Source: Streptomyces gobiensis
GTDB lineage: Bacteria > Actinomycetota > Actinomycetes > Streptomycetales > Streptomycetaceae
Direction of reading: 5' to 3'
NCBI RefSeq assembly: GCF_021216675.1
Contig: NZ_CP086120.1
Span: forward strand, 5,330,501 to 5,394,500
Length of the DNA stretch: 64,000 nt
Shown: positions 41,883 through 50,106 of the stretch, in pieces
How the letters are laid out: every line of letters starts with the position of its first letter
How positions within the stretch are numbered: position 1 is the first letter of the stretch
Program-made: the position numbers and the translations under genes
Notes under the pieces: generated by a model
The model's database searches: none
Told to the model about the DNA's origin: nothing
Seen by the model: only the letters and a program-made list of their open reading frames with translations

Positions 41883-43439
41883 ATGCGGACAGAAGTGAGC
41901 GAGCCGAGCGTGAAGAGGATGTTCGTGGCCCCGGACCCGGGGCGGGTCAGGCTGCGCACCTCACTGCGTGCGGTGCTCGGTGTCGCCCTCGCCGTCGCGG
42001 CCGCCGCGCTGGCGGGGCTTGGGCTGGTGCCCGCCATCACCGGTGGCGTGGCCGCGCTTCTCGCGCTCTTCACCGTCACCGACCCGGCCATCTCCCGGCA
42101 GGCGGTCACCACCGCGCTGCTGCCGGTGATCGGCCTGCCGGTGCTGGCGCTCGCCGCCGTGCTGCACGACTACCCGCCGCTCCGGGACGGGGTCTTCCTG
42201 GCGATCGTCTTCGCCGGGGTGTACGCCAGGCGCTGGGGTCCGCGCGGGAACGCACTGGGCATCTTCGCGTTCATGATGTTCTTCGTCACGCAGTTTCTGC
42301 GGCCTACCACAGGTCAGCTGCTGGAGCTGTACGCGGCCGTGCTGATCGCGCTGGCCGCCAGCTCAACGGTCCGATTCGGGCTGTGGTGCATCGAGCGCCG
42401 CACGCCTGCGCCGCCCGCTCCCGCCCCGCTCGAGGGCCCGGGGCTGCGCAGGCCCACGACGCGGCAGGCCTTCCAGGCCCTGGTCGCGTGCGGCTTCGCG
42501 CTCGCGGTCGGCCAGGCGGTCTCGCATGAGCGCTGGTACTGGGCGGTCGGCGCCGCTTGGTGGATCTTCGTTAATACCGCTTCACGCGGTGAGACGCTGG
42601 TCCGTGGCTTCCGCCGGGTGCTTGGCACCGTCTGTGGAATCGCCGCCGGGCTGCTGGTCGCGCTGCCGGTGGACGGCGCGATGGCGCCCACCGCCGCACT
42701 GGTCGCCGTCTGCGTGTTCGGGATCTTCTACACCGCGGCCACCTCATACAGCTGGATGATGTTCTTCGTGACCGTCATGGTCGGGCTGCTCTATGGGCTG
42801 CTCGGGGTGCTGCACGCCGGACTTCTCGGACTGCGGTTGCAGGAGACCGCGGTCGGTGCGCTCGGCGCCGCCCTCGCGGTGGCGTTCGTACTTCCGATCA
42901 CCACTCATGCCGCGACCCATGCCTGGATCCAGCGTGCCCTGATCTGTCTGCGCCACTGCACGGCGGACGCGGCGCGCCGGCTCAGCGGGGACACGGCCGC
43001 CGACCCCGCGCCGCGCGTCGCTGAGCTGGAGCTGCTGCTCGGCCGGGTCCGCATGGCGCTCGCGCCGCTTGTGCACCCGCTCAACCCGCGGCGTGCCCGC
43101 AAGGCCCGGGCCCGGCAGATCCTCGTGCTGCTCGACGACTGTGCCCGGCAGGTACGCGGCCTGGCCGAGGTCGCCGCCGACCCGGACGCCTCACACGACG
43201 CCCGGCTGAGCGCCGCCTGTCAGCGTGTGGAGACGGCGGTGTGGTGGCTGGTACGGCAGGGGACGCCCGGCGCCGGTCCCAGGACCGCCGTCGCACCGCA
43301 CGGCGCCGTACGCGCCGTACCGGAGCAGCACCCTGGGGCCGAGCGGGCGCTGGCTCATCTGCATGGTCTGGAGAGGGCCCTGGCCGGGCTGGCCACACCG
43401 CTCCACAGTGCGCCCCACGCGCCCCTGACGCCCGCTTGA
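41883..43439 (+). CDS. FUSC-family membrane protein
   Basis: The 518-residue protein has two blocks of transmembrane helices (about residues 20-160 and 205-345) separated by 'RRPTTRQAFQALVACGFALAV', then a long soluble helical tail, the layout of FUSC/aromatic-acid-exporter-like proteins. It probably exports small organic anions, which is inference. The start is uncertain: ATG 41883 has no good ribosome site; GTG 41895 or ATG 41919 are alternatives. Confidence 0.85.
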   Translation: MRTEVSEPSVKRMFVAPDPGRVRLRTSLRAVLGVALAVAAAALAGLGLVPAITGGVAALLALFTVTDPAISRQAVTTALLPVIGLPVLALAAVLHDYPPLRDGVFLAIVFAGVYARRWGPRGNALGIFAFMMFFVTQFLRPTTGQLLELYAAVLIALAASSTVRFGLWCIERRTPAPPAPAPLEGPGLRRPTTRQAFQALVACGFALAVGQAVSHERWYWAVGAAWWIFVNTASRGETLVRGFRRVLGTVCGIAAGLLVALPVDGAMAPTAALVAVCVFGIFYTAATSYSWMMFFVTVMVGLLYGLLGVLHAGLLGLRLQETAVGALGAALAVAFVLPITTHAATHAWIQRALICLRHCTADAARRLSGDTAADPAPRVAELELLLGRVRMALAPLVHPLNPRRARKARARQILVLLDDCARQVRGLAEVAADPDASHDARLSAACQRVETAVWWLVRQGTPGAGPRTAVAPHGAVRAVPEQHPGAERALAHLHGLERALAGLATPLHSAPHAPLTPA

Positions 43440-43507
43440 CCCCAAGCTCCGGTCCAGACCAACTGTTACGGTCACCTTGACGGCCAGCTGAGGGAAGAGG
43501 CGGCGCG

Positions 43508-44560
43508 ATGGGCGGCACGGTCAGTGGGCAGCGGGCATACATCGGTTCGTTCACCTCGGCGGGTGGTCGCGGTATCACCACGGCTGCCGTTGACTCGGAC
43601 AGCGGCGCACTGAGCGTGCTGAGCCATGCGGACGTCGTTCCCGATCCCTCGTATCTGGCTCTCGCCTCGGGCTCGGGAAAGCTCTACGCGGTGAGCGAGA
43701 CCGATGACGGCAAGGCGGTGGCGTTCTCCCTCGCCGATCCTGACAGGCCGCTGCTGGCTGGCGGTGTCGTGCCGGTGGGCGGGGCCGCTCCCACTCATCT
43801 GGCGGTCGCGGCGGGGCAGCTGTTCACCGCCAACTACGGCTCGGGCAGCGTCAGCTCACTGCCCCTACGGGCCGACGGCACCCCCAACGGACAGCGGCTC
43901 GCCGTGCTGCCGCACAAGGGGCACGGCCCGGTTGCCGAACGGCAGGAGGGGCCGCATGTCCACGCCGTGGTGGCCGACGCCGGCTGGCGCTGGCTGCTCG
44001 CCACCGATCTGGGCACCGACTCGGTGTGGGTCTACCGGCTTGACCACGTGGGCGCTGCCCCAAGCCCGCACCGCGAGGTGCCGATGCGGGCGGGGACCGG
44101 ACCCCGGCACCTCGCTTTTCATCCGCACGGTGAGTGGGCGTATGTCATCAATGAGCTCGACTCAACGATCACCAGCTGCCGCTGGGACGCCGAGGCCGGT
44201 GCGCTGGAGCCGCTTGTGGAGACTCCTACCCGGCCCGCTGGCACGCAGGGGGCCAACTACCCTTCTGCCCTGGTCATCTCGGCGGACGGCCGGTTCGCCT
44301 GGGCGGCCAACCGGGGGGACGACAGCATCGCCGTGTTCGCCCTGGGCGGCCGTGATGGGGCCATGGAACTGCTCGCCACCGTGGCATGCGGCGGGCACTG
44401 GCCGCGTGACCTGGCGCTCGATCCAGCCGGACGGCACCTCTACGCGGCGAATGAACGCTCCGGCGAAGTGGCCTGGTTCACCATCGACGCGGCCACCGGA
44501 ACCCCGCGCCACGCGGGCGCGCTGGCGGCTCCGGCGGCCAGCTGTGTCGTATGCGTGTGA
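43508..44560 (+). CDS. lactonase-family beta-propeller protein
   Basis: The 350-residue protein shows seven repeats of beta-propeller blades, including 'AYIGSFTSAGGRGITTAAV', 'PTHLAVAAGQLFTANYGSG', 'GTGPRHLAFHPHGEWAYVINE' and 'HWPRDLALDPAGRHLYAANE', the 6-phosphogluconolactonase (YbhE/Pgl-type) family. It would hydrolyse sugar lactones, most likely 6-phosphogluconolactone. The ATG follows GGGAAGAGG. Confidence 0.9.
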   Translation: MGGTVSGQRAYIGSFTSAGGRGITTAAVDSDSGALSVLSHADVVPDPSYLALASGSGKLYAVSETDDGKAVAFSLADPDRPLLAGGVVPVGGAAPTHLAVAAGQLFTANYGSGSVSSLPLRADGTPNGQRLAVLPHKGHGPVAERQEGPHVHAVVADAGWRWLLATDLGTDSVWVYRLDHVGAAPSPHREVPMRAGTGPRHLAFHPHGEWAYVINELDSTITSCRWDAEAGALEPLVETPTRPAGTQGANYPSALVISADGRFAWAANRGDDSIAVFALGGRDGAMELLATVACGGHWPRDLALDPAGRHLYAANERSGEVAWFTIDAATGTPRHAGALAAPAASCVVCV

Positions 44561-44588
44561 ACTCGCCGTCTGAACCGGGTCGCCTGAT

Positions 44589-45503
44589 TCAGCGCACCGG
44601 GGCGCCCTGTGGGGATTGCTGGGCGATGCCGACCTTCGCACCGTACGCAGATGCGACCAGCTTGCCGATCGCCGGGTAACCGCCCAGCGGTTCGGCGGAC
44701 TGGCAGCCGGCCTCCTGTGCGGCGGCCGTCAGCAGGTCCTCCGGCACCTCGGGGCCGATCAGGCACGGGGCGAGTGCGAGCTGCTGCGAGCCGGAGGCGT
44801 ACAGCTGCTCAGCGGTGCGGCTGATGGCGCCCTCCTCGTCCAGCGGGGCCGCCAGTACCGGCACCGCCAGTCGCGCGGCCAGCAGCATGCCGGTGATGCC
44901 CGCGACCTGTACGGCCTCGTCGCCGCCCACGGTCGCCAGGATGATGCCATCGGCGGCGGTTGCCACGGTGAACAGCCTGGCACGGTCGGCGCGGGCCAGA
45001 CCGGCCTCCGAGAGCCGCACATGCACGGCCTCGGCGAGCAGCGGGTGCGGGCCGAGCACATCGGTCAGCTCGGCGCCGGAGCCGCTGTTCAGCACGGCCT
45101 GGCGTATCCGGCGCATCAGCGCGGCGTCCGGGCCTGCCAGCAGCGGGACCACTACGGCGGCGGGTGCCTGTCCGGCGTTCTCGTCCGCGCTGTCCGGGGC
45201 GGTGCGGGCGGCTTGCTCGGCCGCGGTCTGCGTCAGCACGGTCTCCAGTGCCGGGAACTCCTCGCCGTCACTGTCCACATAGCCGATCCGGGCGTCCAGA
45301 CCAGGAAGCTCGGAGCGGGCAATGCTCAAGGTCTCCTCGGCGAGGCTGCGGGTCGCGCTGGTCGGCGTGCCGGGGACAGCCAGCACCAGCGCGGGCGCGC
45401 CCTCGGGGGCGACGACGGGCTCCGGTCGGCGGTGCCGTCCGGGCTGGCGGGGACGCGGCATTCGTACGGGCAGGCCACCTTCGGGCCCAGTGGGGGAGCT
45501 CAT
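44589..45503 (-). CDS. CbiX-like sirohydrochlorin chelatase family protein
   Basis: The 304-residue protein has 'PALVLAVPGTPTSATRSLAEETLS' where chelatases carry 'HGSR', and the tandem arrangement 'VVVPLLAGPDAALMRRIRQAV', 'LGPHPLLAEAVHVRLSEAGL' and 'LAPCLIGPEVPEDLLTAAA'. Length and pattern match actinobacterial CbiX/SirB proteins. The catalytic His of the first motif is replaced by Pro ('VPGT'), so it may not be an active metal inserter. Confidence 0.78.
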   Translation of the reverse strand: MSSPTGPEGGLPVRMPRPRQPGRHRRPEPVVAPEGAPALVLAVPGTPTSATRSLAEETLSIARSELPGLDARIGYVDSDGEEFPALETVLTQTAAEQAARTAPDSADENAGQAPAAVVVPLLAGPDAALMRRIRQAVLNSGSGAELTDVLGPHPLLAEAVHVRLSEAGLARADRARLFTVATAADGIILATVGGDEAVQVAGITGMLLAARLAVPVLAAPLDEEGAISRTAEQLYASGSQQLALAPCLIGPEVPEDLLTAAAQEAGCQSAEPLGGYPAIGKLVASAYGAKVGIAQQSPQGAPVR

Positions 45504-45624
45504 GGCCCGGCATGCTAATGCCTTGATGGGCTTGGCTGTTCGGGCGGGGCAGACCAGTCCGGTTCTGTCCTGATTCCTCCCGCGCGTCGTCCGTTGCTTC
45601 GGCCCGTGTTTTTGGCCGGTTCGC

Positions 45625-46632
45625 TCAACTGAGGTGCAGGAGTGCTGGATCAGCTGGTAGCCGTAGCGTTCCCCCGGCCAGTCGCCTCGCGATCAGCAGC
45701 GCTCCGGCCAGCGGGTCACCCGCCGCCGGGACGGTCCGGACCTGGGGCACTCGCTCGCTGAGTTCCGTGCGCAGCGGCGCGAGCAGGGGCTCGCCGATGC
45801 GGAACAGTCCGCCGGTGAGCGCCAGCGCGCTGCCGTGCGCCGTGGGGCAGACGGCGGCAGCCGAGAGGGCGATCTGCCGGGCGGCTTCCCGGAGAATTCC
45901 GGTCGACACGGGGTCAACACCGGCGCAGCGGGCAACTTCCGGGGCGAAAGAGGCGAGCATCGCGGGCCGGTCCGTGCGCGAGTAGAGCTGACCCGGCAGG
46001 TCATCCAGCGGCCCGAAGGCCTTCTCCGCACGGTCCAGCAGCGCCGCGGATCCCTCCGCGCGACCGTCGTACGCCCGCATCGCGGCTGCCAGCCCGGCCC
46101 GGCCGATCCATGCCCCGCTGCCGCAGTCGCCCAGCAGATGTCCCCAGCCGTCCGCCCGCCGCCAGGACCCCAGATCCGTGCCCAGGGCGATCATCCCGGT
46201 GCCCGCTGCCACGACCGCGCCCGGCCGCTCACCGAGCGCCCCGGCGTACGCGGCCACCGCATCGGCGGCCAGCGCCAGCCGCCGCACCCCGAAGGCCCGG
46301 GCCAGCGCGCCCGGCAGCTCGGCCCGCAGCCCATCGCCGAGCGTGGCCATCCCGGCCGCGCCCACACAGACGGCGGCGATACGGCCGCTACGGTCCCCGG
46401 CGTCCGCCTCGGCCAGCAGCCCATGGGCGGCGGGCAGCAGCTGTTCCAGCAGATGCGCCGCATCGATCCCCGAGGCCCCGGTACGAACCGGCTCCCCGTA
46501 GACGACTCTGCCGCCCGGCTCCGGCACTCCACCGTCCGCGGACACGGATACGGGCGCGGGCGCGGGCGCGGGCGCGAGGGCGATTCGTAGCCCAGAACCC
46601 CCCGAGTCGACCCCCAGCACCCAGTCGGTCAT
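45625..46632 (-). CDS. BadF/BadG-type ATPase, N-acetylglucosamine kinase-like
   Basis: The 335-residue ASKHA kinase opens 'VLGVDSGGSGLRIAL' (phosphate-1 motif) and has 'AGTGMIALGTDL', 'GWGHLLGDCGSGAWIGRAG' and 'LALTGGLFRIG'. The GDxGSG motif is typical of GlcNAc kinases. Residues 18-26 are an Ala-Pro run encoded by a GCGGGC-type hexamer repeat. Its ATG overlaps the stop of the uracil-DNA glycosylase gene by 4 bp, so it is translated from that mRNA. Confidence 0.88.
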   Translation of the reverse strand: MTDWVLGVDSGGSGLRIALAPAPAPAPVSVSADGGVPEPGGRVVYGEPVRTGASGIDAAHLLEQLLPAAHGLLAEADAGDRSGRIAAVCVGAAGMATLGDGLRAELPGALARAFGVRRLALAADAVAAYAGALGERPGAVVAAGTGMIALGTDLGSWRRADGWGHLLGDCGSGAWIGRAGLAAAMRAYDGRAEGSAALLDRAEKAFGPLDDLPGQLYSRTDRPAMLASFAPEVARCAGVDPVSTGILREAARQIALSAAAVCPTAHGSALALTGGLFRIGEPLLAPLRTELSERVPQVRTVPAAGDPLAGALLIARRLAGGTLRLPADPALLHLS

Positions 46633-47306
46633 GGCAGGCGCCAGTCGACCGGCTGGGCGCCCTGCCGGGCCAGCAGATCGTTGACCCGGCTGAACGGCCG
46701 GGAGCCGAAGAAGCCACGGTCCGCCGACATGGGGGAGGGGTGCGAGGACTCCACCGAGGGGATCTCTCCCAGCAGTGGACGCAGATTGCGGGCGTCCCGC
46801 CCCCACAGGATCGCCACCAGTGGCTTGCCCCGGCTGGCCAGCGCCCGGATGGCCTGCTCGGTGACCTCCTCCCAGCCCTTGCCACGGTGCGCGGCGGGCT
46901 TGCGCGGCGCGGTGGTCAGCGCCCTGTTGAGCAGCAGTACCCCCTGCTGGGTCCAGGGCGTGAGATCACCATTCGACGGCCGGGGCAGTCCAAGATCGCT
47001 GTGCATTTCCCGGAAGATGTTCTCCAGACTGCCCGGCAGCGGTCTGACCTCAGGCGCGACCGAAAACGACAGCCCCACCGCGTGCCCCGGAGTGGGATAG
47101 GGGTCCTGGCCGACGATCAGCACCCGCACATCGTCGAAAGGCTGCTGGAAGGCCCGCAGCACATTCGGGCCCGCCGGCAGATACGTGCGCCCTGCGGCGA
47201 TCTCCGCCCGCAGGAAGTCGCCCATCGCGGTGATCCGTTCAGCTACGGGCTCCAGCGCCTTGGCCCAGCCCGGTTCAACGATCTCATTCAACGGTCGTCC
47301 AGCCAC
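46629..47306 (-). CDS. ung: uracil-DNA glycosylase
   Basis: The 225-residue family-1 enzyme has the water-activating loop 'GQDPYPTPGHA' (Asp68), 'FREMHSDLGLPRP', 'GVLLLNRALT' (uracil-specificity Asn) and the leucine loop 'HPSPMSADRGFFGSRPFS'. It excises uracil from DNA in base-excision repair. It is full length, and translationally coupled to the sugar-kinase gene downstream, with no obvious functional link. Confidence 0.97.
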   Translation of the reverse strand: MAGRPLNEIVEPGWAKALEPVAERITAMGDFLRAEIAAGRTYLPAGPNVLRAFQQPFDDVRVLIVGQDPYPTPGHAVGLSFSVAPEVRPLPGSLENIFREMHSDLGLPRPSNGDLTPWTQQGVLLLNRALTTAPRKPAAHRGKGWEEVTEQAIRALASRGKPLVAILWGRDARNLRPLLGEIPSVESSHPSPMSADRGFFGSRPFSRVNDLLARQGAQPVDWRLP

Positions 47307-47368
47307 GGGCCGTTACCCTACCCCCTCCCGCTCTGAGCCAGCGCGCCAGCGGAAGAGAGCCCAATGGC

Positions 47369-48451
47369 TCATACCGCCACCGCTCGCACACACAGCACAT
47401 CGGGCAGATGCGCGGCCACCTGGCCCCAGCTGTCGCCGTCATCCGCGCTGGCGTACACCTCACCATTGCGGTTGCCGAAATACACGCCCGCCGGGTCATT
47501 GCCATCCGTACAGAGCGCGTCGCGCAGCACCGGGCCGTGGTGCGGGGCGTCCGGCAGGCCGGTGCCCAGCGCCTCCCAGCTCGCGCCCGCGTCCTGGGTG
47601 CGGTACACCCGGCAGCGGTGACCGGCCGGGACCCGGTCCACGTCCGCGTTCAGCGGGAAGAGGTACGCGGTGTCCGGGCGGCGGGGGTGGGTGACGACCG
47701 GGAAGCCGAAGGTGGAGGGCAGTCCCGCTTCGATCGGGGCCCAGCGGCGGCCTCCGTCATCACTTCGGTACACACCCCAGTGGTTCTGCAGATACATCCG
47801 GTCGGGGTCGGCCGCGTCCCGGGCGACCTTGTGAACGCACTGCCCGAACTCCGGATCGGGGTCCGGGAGGAAGACCGCCGATACGCCCTGGTTGGCAGGC
47901 GCCCAGCTCTTGCCGCCGTCCTCGGTCCGGTACACCCCGCCGGCGGATACCGCCACCGTTACCACCCGGTCATCGCGCGGGTCGACCAGGATCGTATGCA
48001 GCCCCAGTCCGCCACCGCCTGGGTGCCATTTCGGCCGGGTGGGGTGGTCCCACAGGGGACGGACCAGCTCAAAGGTCTCGCCACGGTCGGCCGAGCGGTA
48101 CAGCGCGGCCGGTTCCGTCCCGGCGTAGACGACGTCCGGCTCCCCTGCACCGCCCGGAGCGAGCTGCCAGATCCGCTCCAGCGAGGTGCCGGTGTCCGCG
48201 GGGAACCTCACCGCGGGCTGCGCCGGCTCACGCCAGGTGGCACCCAGGTCATCAGAGTGGAATACGGACGGACCCCAGTGCGCGCTGTCGCCGCCGACCA
48301 GCAGCCGGGGCGTGGCGTGGCGGGTGTCGATGGCGAGAGCGTAGACCGCCTGGTCCCTGAAATGCGGTCCGTCCAGCTTCCAGGAGCCACCTCGCCTACG
48401 GCCCAGGAAGACACCTTTGCGTGTGCCGATTGCGAGCAGTACATCAGTCAT
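47369..48451 (-). CDS. BNR/sortilin-type beta-propeller protein
   Basis: The 360-residue protein has repeated Asp-box/BNR units such as 'SDDLGATWREP', 'SADRGETFELV', 'TEDGGKSWAPA', 'SDDGGRRWAPI', 'TQDAGASWEAL' and 'SADDGDSWGQV', typical of exo-sialidase/VPS10-like propellers. There is no signal peptide. The exact role is unknown; sialidase catalytic residues are not evident. The ATG follows GGAGG. Confidence 0.9.
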   Translation of the reverse strand: MTDVLLAIGTRKGVFLGRRRGGSWKLDGPHFRDQAVYALAIDTRHATPRLLVGGDSAHWGPSVFHSDDLGATWREPAQPAVRFPADTGTSLERIWQLAPGGAGEPDVVYAGTEPAALYRSADRGETFELVRPLWDHPTRPKWHPGGGGLGLHTILVDPRDDRVVTVAVSAGGVYRTEDGGKSWAPANQGVSAVFLPDPDPEFGQCVHKVARDAADPDRMYLQNHWGVYRSDDGGRRWAPIEAGLPSTFGFPVVTHPRRPDTAYLFPLNADVDRVPAGHRCRVYRTQDAGASWEALGTGLPDAPHHGPVLRDALCTDGNDPAGVYFGNRNGEVYASADDGDSWGQVAAHLPDVLCVRAVAV

Positions 48452-48542
48452 GCCGGACACCTCCGGGACGCCGTTGTCTCTGGTGGGCGAAAGTCTGCCC
48501 CCCACCACTGACAACCGAGCCCCGGAAGCAGTGACCCGCTGG

Positions 48543-49625
48543 TCAGGCGGCACGTCCATACTGCTTCGGGAAGCGCTGGACCGCCGCGCCCAGCTCGCGT
48601 GCCGCGCGATGCGCCCAGTACGGCTCGCGCAGCAGCTGGCGGCCCAGCAGCACCGCGTCCGCCTCGCCATTGGCGAGGATCTTCGCCGCCTGCTCCGGCT
48701 CGGTGATCTCGCCGACCGCCGCCACCGGCAGCCCGGTCTCCGTCTTGACCCGTGCGGCGAACGGCACCTGATAGCCCGGCCCGGTGGGGATCGTGACACG
48801 CGGGGCGTTCCCGCCTGTCGACACATCAAGCAGATCCACTCCGTGCGCCTTCAGCTCCCGGGCGAAGCGCACCGTGTCATCGGCGGTCCAGCCGCCCTCC
48901 GCCAGCCAGTCGGTGGCCGAGATCCGGAAGAGCAGCGGCAGCTCCTGCGGCCACACCTCACGCACCGCGTCCACCACCTCCAGCGCGAAGCGGATGCGGT
49001 TGCCGAAGCCGCCGCCATAGGCGTCCGTGCGGTGATTGCTGTACGGCGACAGGAACTCACCGATCAGATAGCCGTGTGCGCCATGCACCTCCACGACCTC
49101 AAAACCGGCGTCGAGCGCCCGCCGCGCCCCCTCCGCGAACTCCTGGACGATGCGCTCTATCTGTTCCCCGGTCAGCTCATCCGGCACCGGGTGGCCCTCG
49201 TCGAAGGGCAGCGGGCTGGGGGCGAGTGGCTGCCAGCCGTGCTCCTCCCGGCCGAGCGGTGCACCACCCAGCCAGGGCCGGCCGGTCGACGCCTTGCGTC
49301 CGGCGTGGGCGAGCTGGATGCCGGGAACGGTGCCCTGTTCCTTGAGGAAGCCGGTGATCCGCCGCAGCGCCGTCACCTGCTGCTCGTTCCAGATGCCCAG
49401 GTCCGCGGGGCTGATCCGGCCCTCCGGGCTGACCGCCGTCGCCTCCACCAGGATCAGCCCGGTGCCGCCGGTGGCCCGTGCCGCGTAGTGCGCGAAGTGC
49501 CAGTCGGTGGCGACGCCCGCGTTCGGGCCGAAGACCTCTGCGGAGTACTGGCACATGGGCGCCATCCAGACGCGGTTGGGCAGGGTCAGCGACCGCAGGG
49601 TGCAGGGCTCGAACAAAGCGCTCAC
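48543..49625 (-). CDS. NADH:flavin oxidoreductase (Old Yellow Enzyme, YqjM-like)
   Basis: The 360-residue TIM-barrel flavoprotein has 'LPNRVWMAPMCQYSA' (Cys near FMN, YqjM-type), 'QLAHAGRKAS', 'VHGAHGYLIGEFLSPYSNHRTDAYGG' region with the catalytic His-x-x-His, and 'DAVLLGRQLLREPYW'. It reduces activated alkenes with NAD(P)H. It is divergent from an ArsR-type regulator with repeats in the shared promoter. Confidence 0.95.
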   Translation of the reverse strand: MSALFEPCTLRSLTLPNRVWMAPMCQYSAEVFGPNAGVATDWHFAHYAARATGGTGLILVEATAVSPEGRISPADLGIWNEQQVTALRRITGFLKEQGTVPGIQLAHAGRKASTGRPWLGGAPLGREEHGWQPLAPSPLPFDEGHPVPDELTGEQIERIVQEFAEGARRALDAGFEVVEVHGAHGYLIGEFLSPYSNHRTDAYGGGFGNRIRFALEVVDAVREVWPQELPLLFRISATDWLAEGGWTADDTVRFARELKAHGVDLLDVSTGGNAPRVTIPTGPGYQVPFAARVKTETGLPVAAVGEITEPEQAAKILANGEADAVLLGRQLLREPYWAHRAARELGAAVQRFPKQYGRAA

Positions 49626-49658
49626 GGCAGGCTCCTCGTGGTTTCTCGCCGGGTTGGC

Positions 49659-49718
49659 GCTCGTACGATACGCCTCGTAGTACGGCGGGTGTCAAACTAC
49701 GATGAGTCTCGTACAATC
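49659..49718. promoter_or_regulatory. operator-like repeats between OYE and ArsR genes
   Basis: An inverted repeat TCGTAGT (49675-49681) and ACTACGA (49696-49702), plus a direct pair TCGTACGAT near 49661 and TCGTACAAT near 49708, fill the 102-bp divergent region. These are probable sites for the ArsR protein. Confidence 0.6.
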
Positions 49719-49727
49719 GGTCCTGTG

Positions 49728-50105
49728 ATGACCCGAGCAGAGCAGCCCCCGACAGCCGGACGCGAGCTGGAGCATCCGGCGCGCGCGGAGATCCGGCTGG
49801 AGCACGTCCTGCACGCCCTCGCCGATCCGATGCGGCTGGCGGTCGTACGGACCCTGGCCGCGTGCGAGTCCGAGCTGACCTGCTCGGCCCTTGAGCTGCC
49901 GGTCAGCAAGTCCACCTGCACCCACCACTTCCGTGTGCTGCGTGAGACCGGGGTGATCAGCCAGATCTACCGGGGCACGGCCAAGATGAACATGCTGCGC
50001 AGGGACGATCTGGACACCCTCTTCCCCGGGCTGCTCGACTGCGTTCTCACCGCGTCCGCCCAGGAGGCCGCCCGGTCTGAGAGCTCACGGGCCCGACGGA
50101 GCTGA
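49728..50105 (+). CDS. ArsR-family transcriptional regulator
   Basis: The 125-residue winged-helix protein has 'LEHVLHALADPMRLAVVRTLA' and the recognition region 'SKSTCTHHFRVLRETGVI' with 'QIYRGTAKMNMLRRDDLDTLFPGLLD'. It lacks an obvious metal-binding Cys cluster apart from Cys residues in 'ACESELTCS' and 'STCTHH', so sensing may be thiol-based or non-metal. It is divergent from the flavin oxidoreductase and likely represses it. Confidence 0.93.
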   Translation: MTRAEQPPTAGRELEHPARAEIRLEHVLHALADPMRLAVVRTLAACESELTCSALELPVSKSTCTHHFRVLRETGVISQIYRGTAKMNMLRRDDLDTLFPGLLDCVLTASAQEAARSESSRARRS

Positions 50106-50106
50106 C

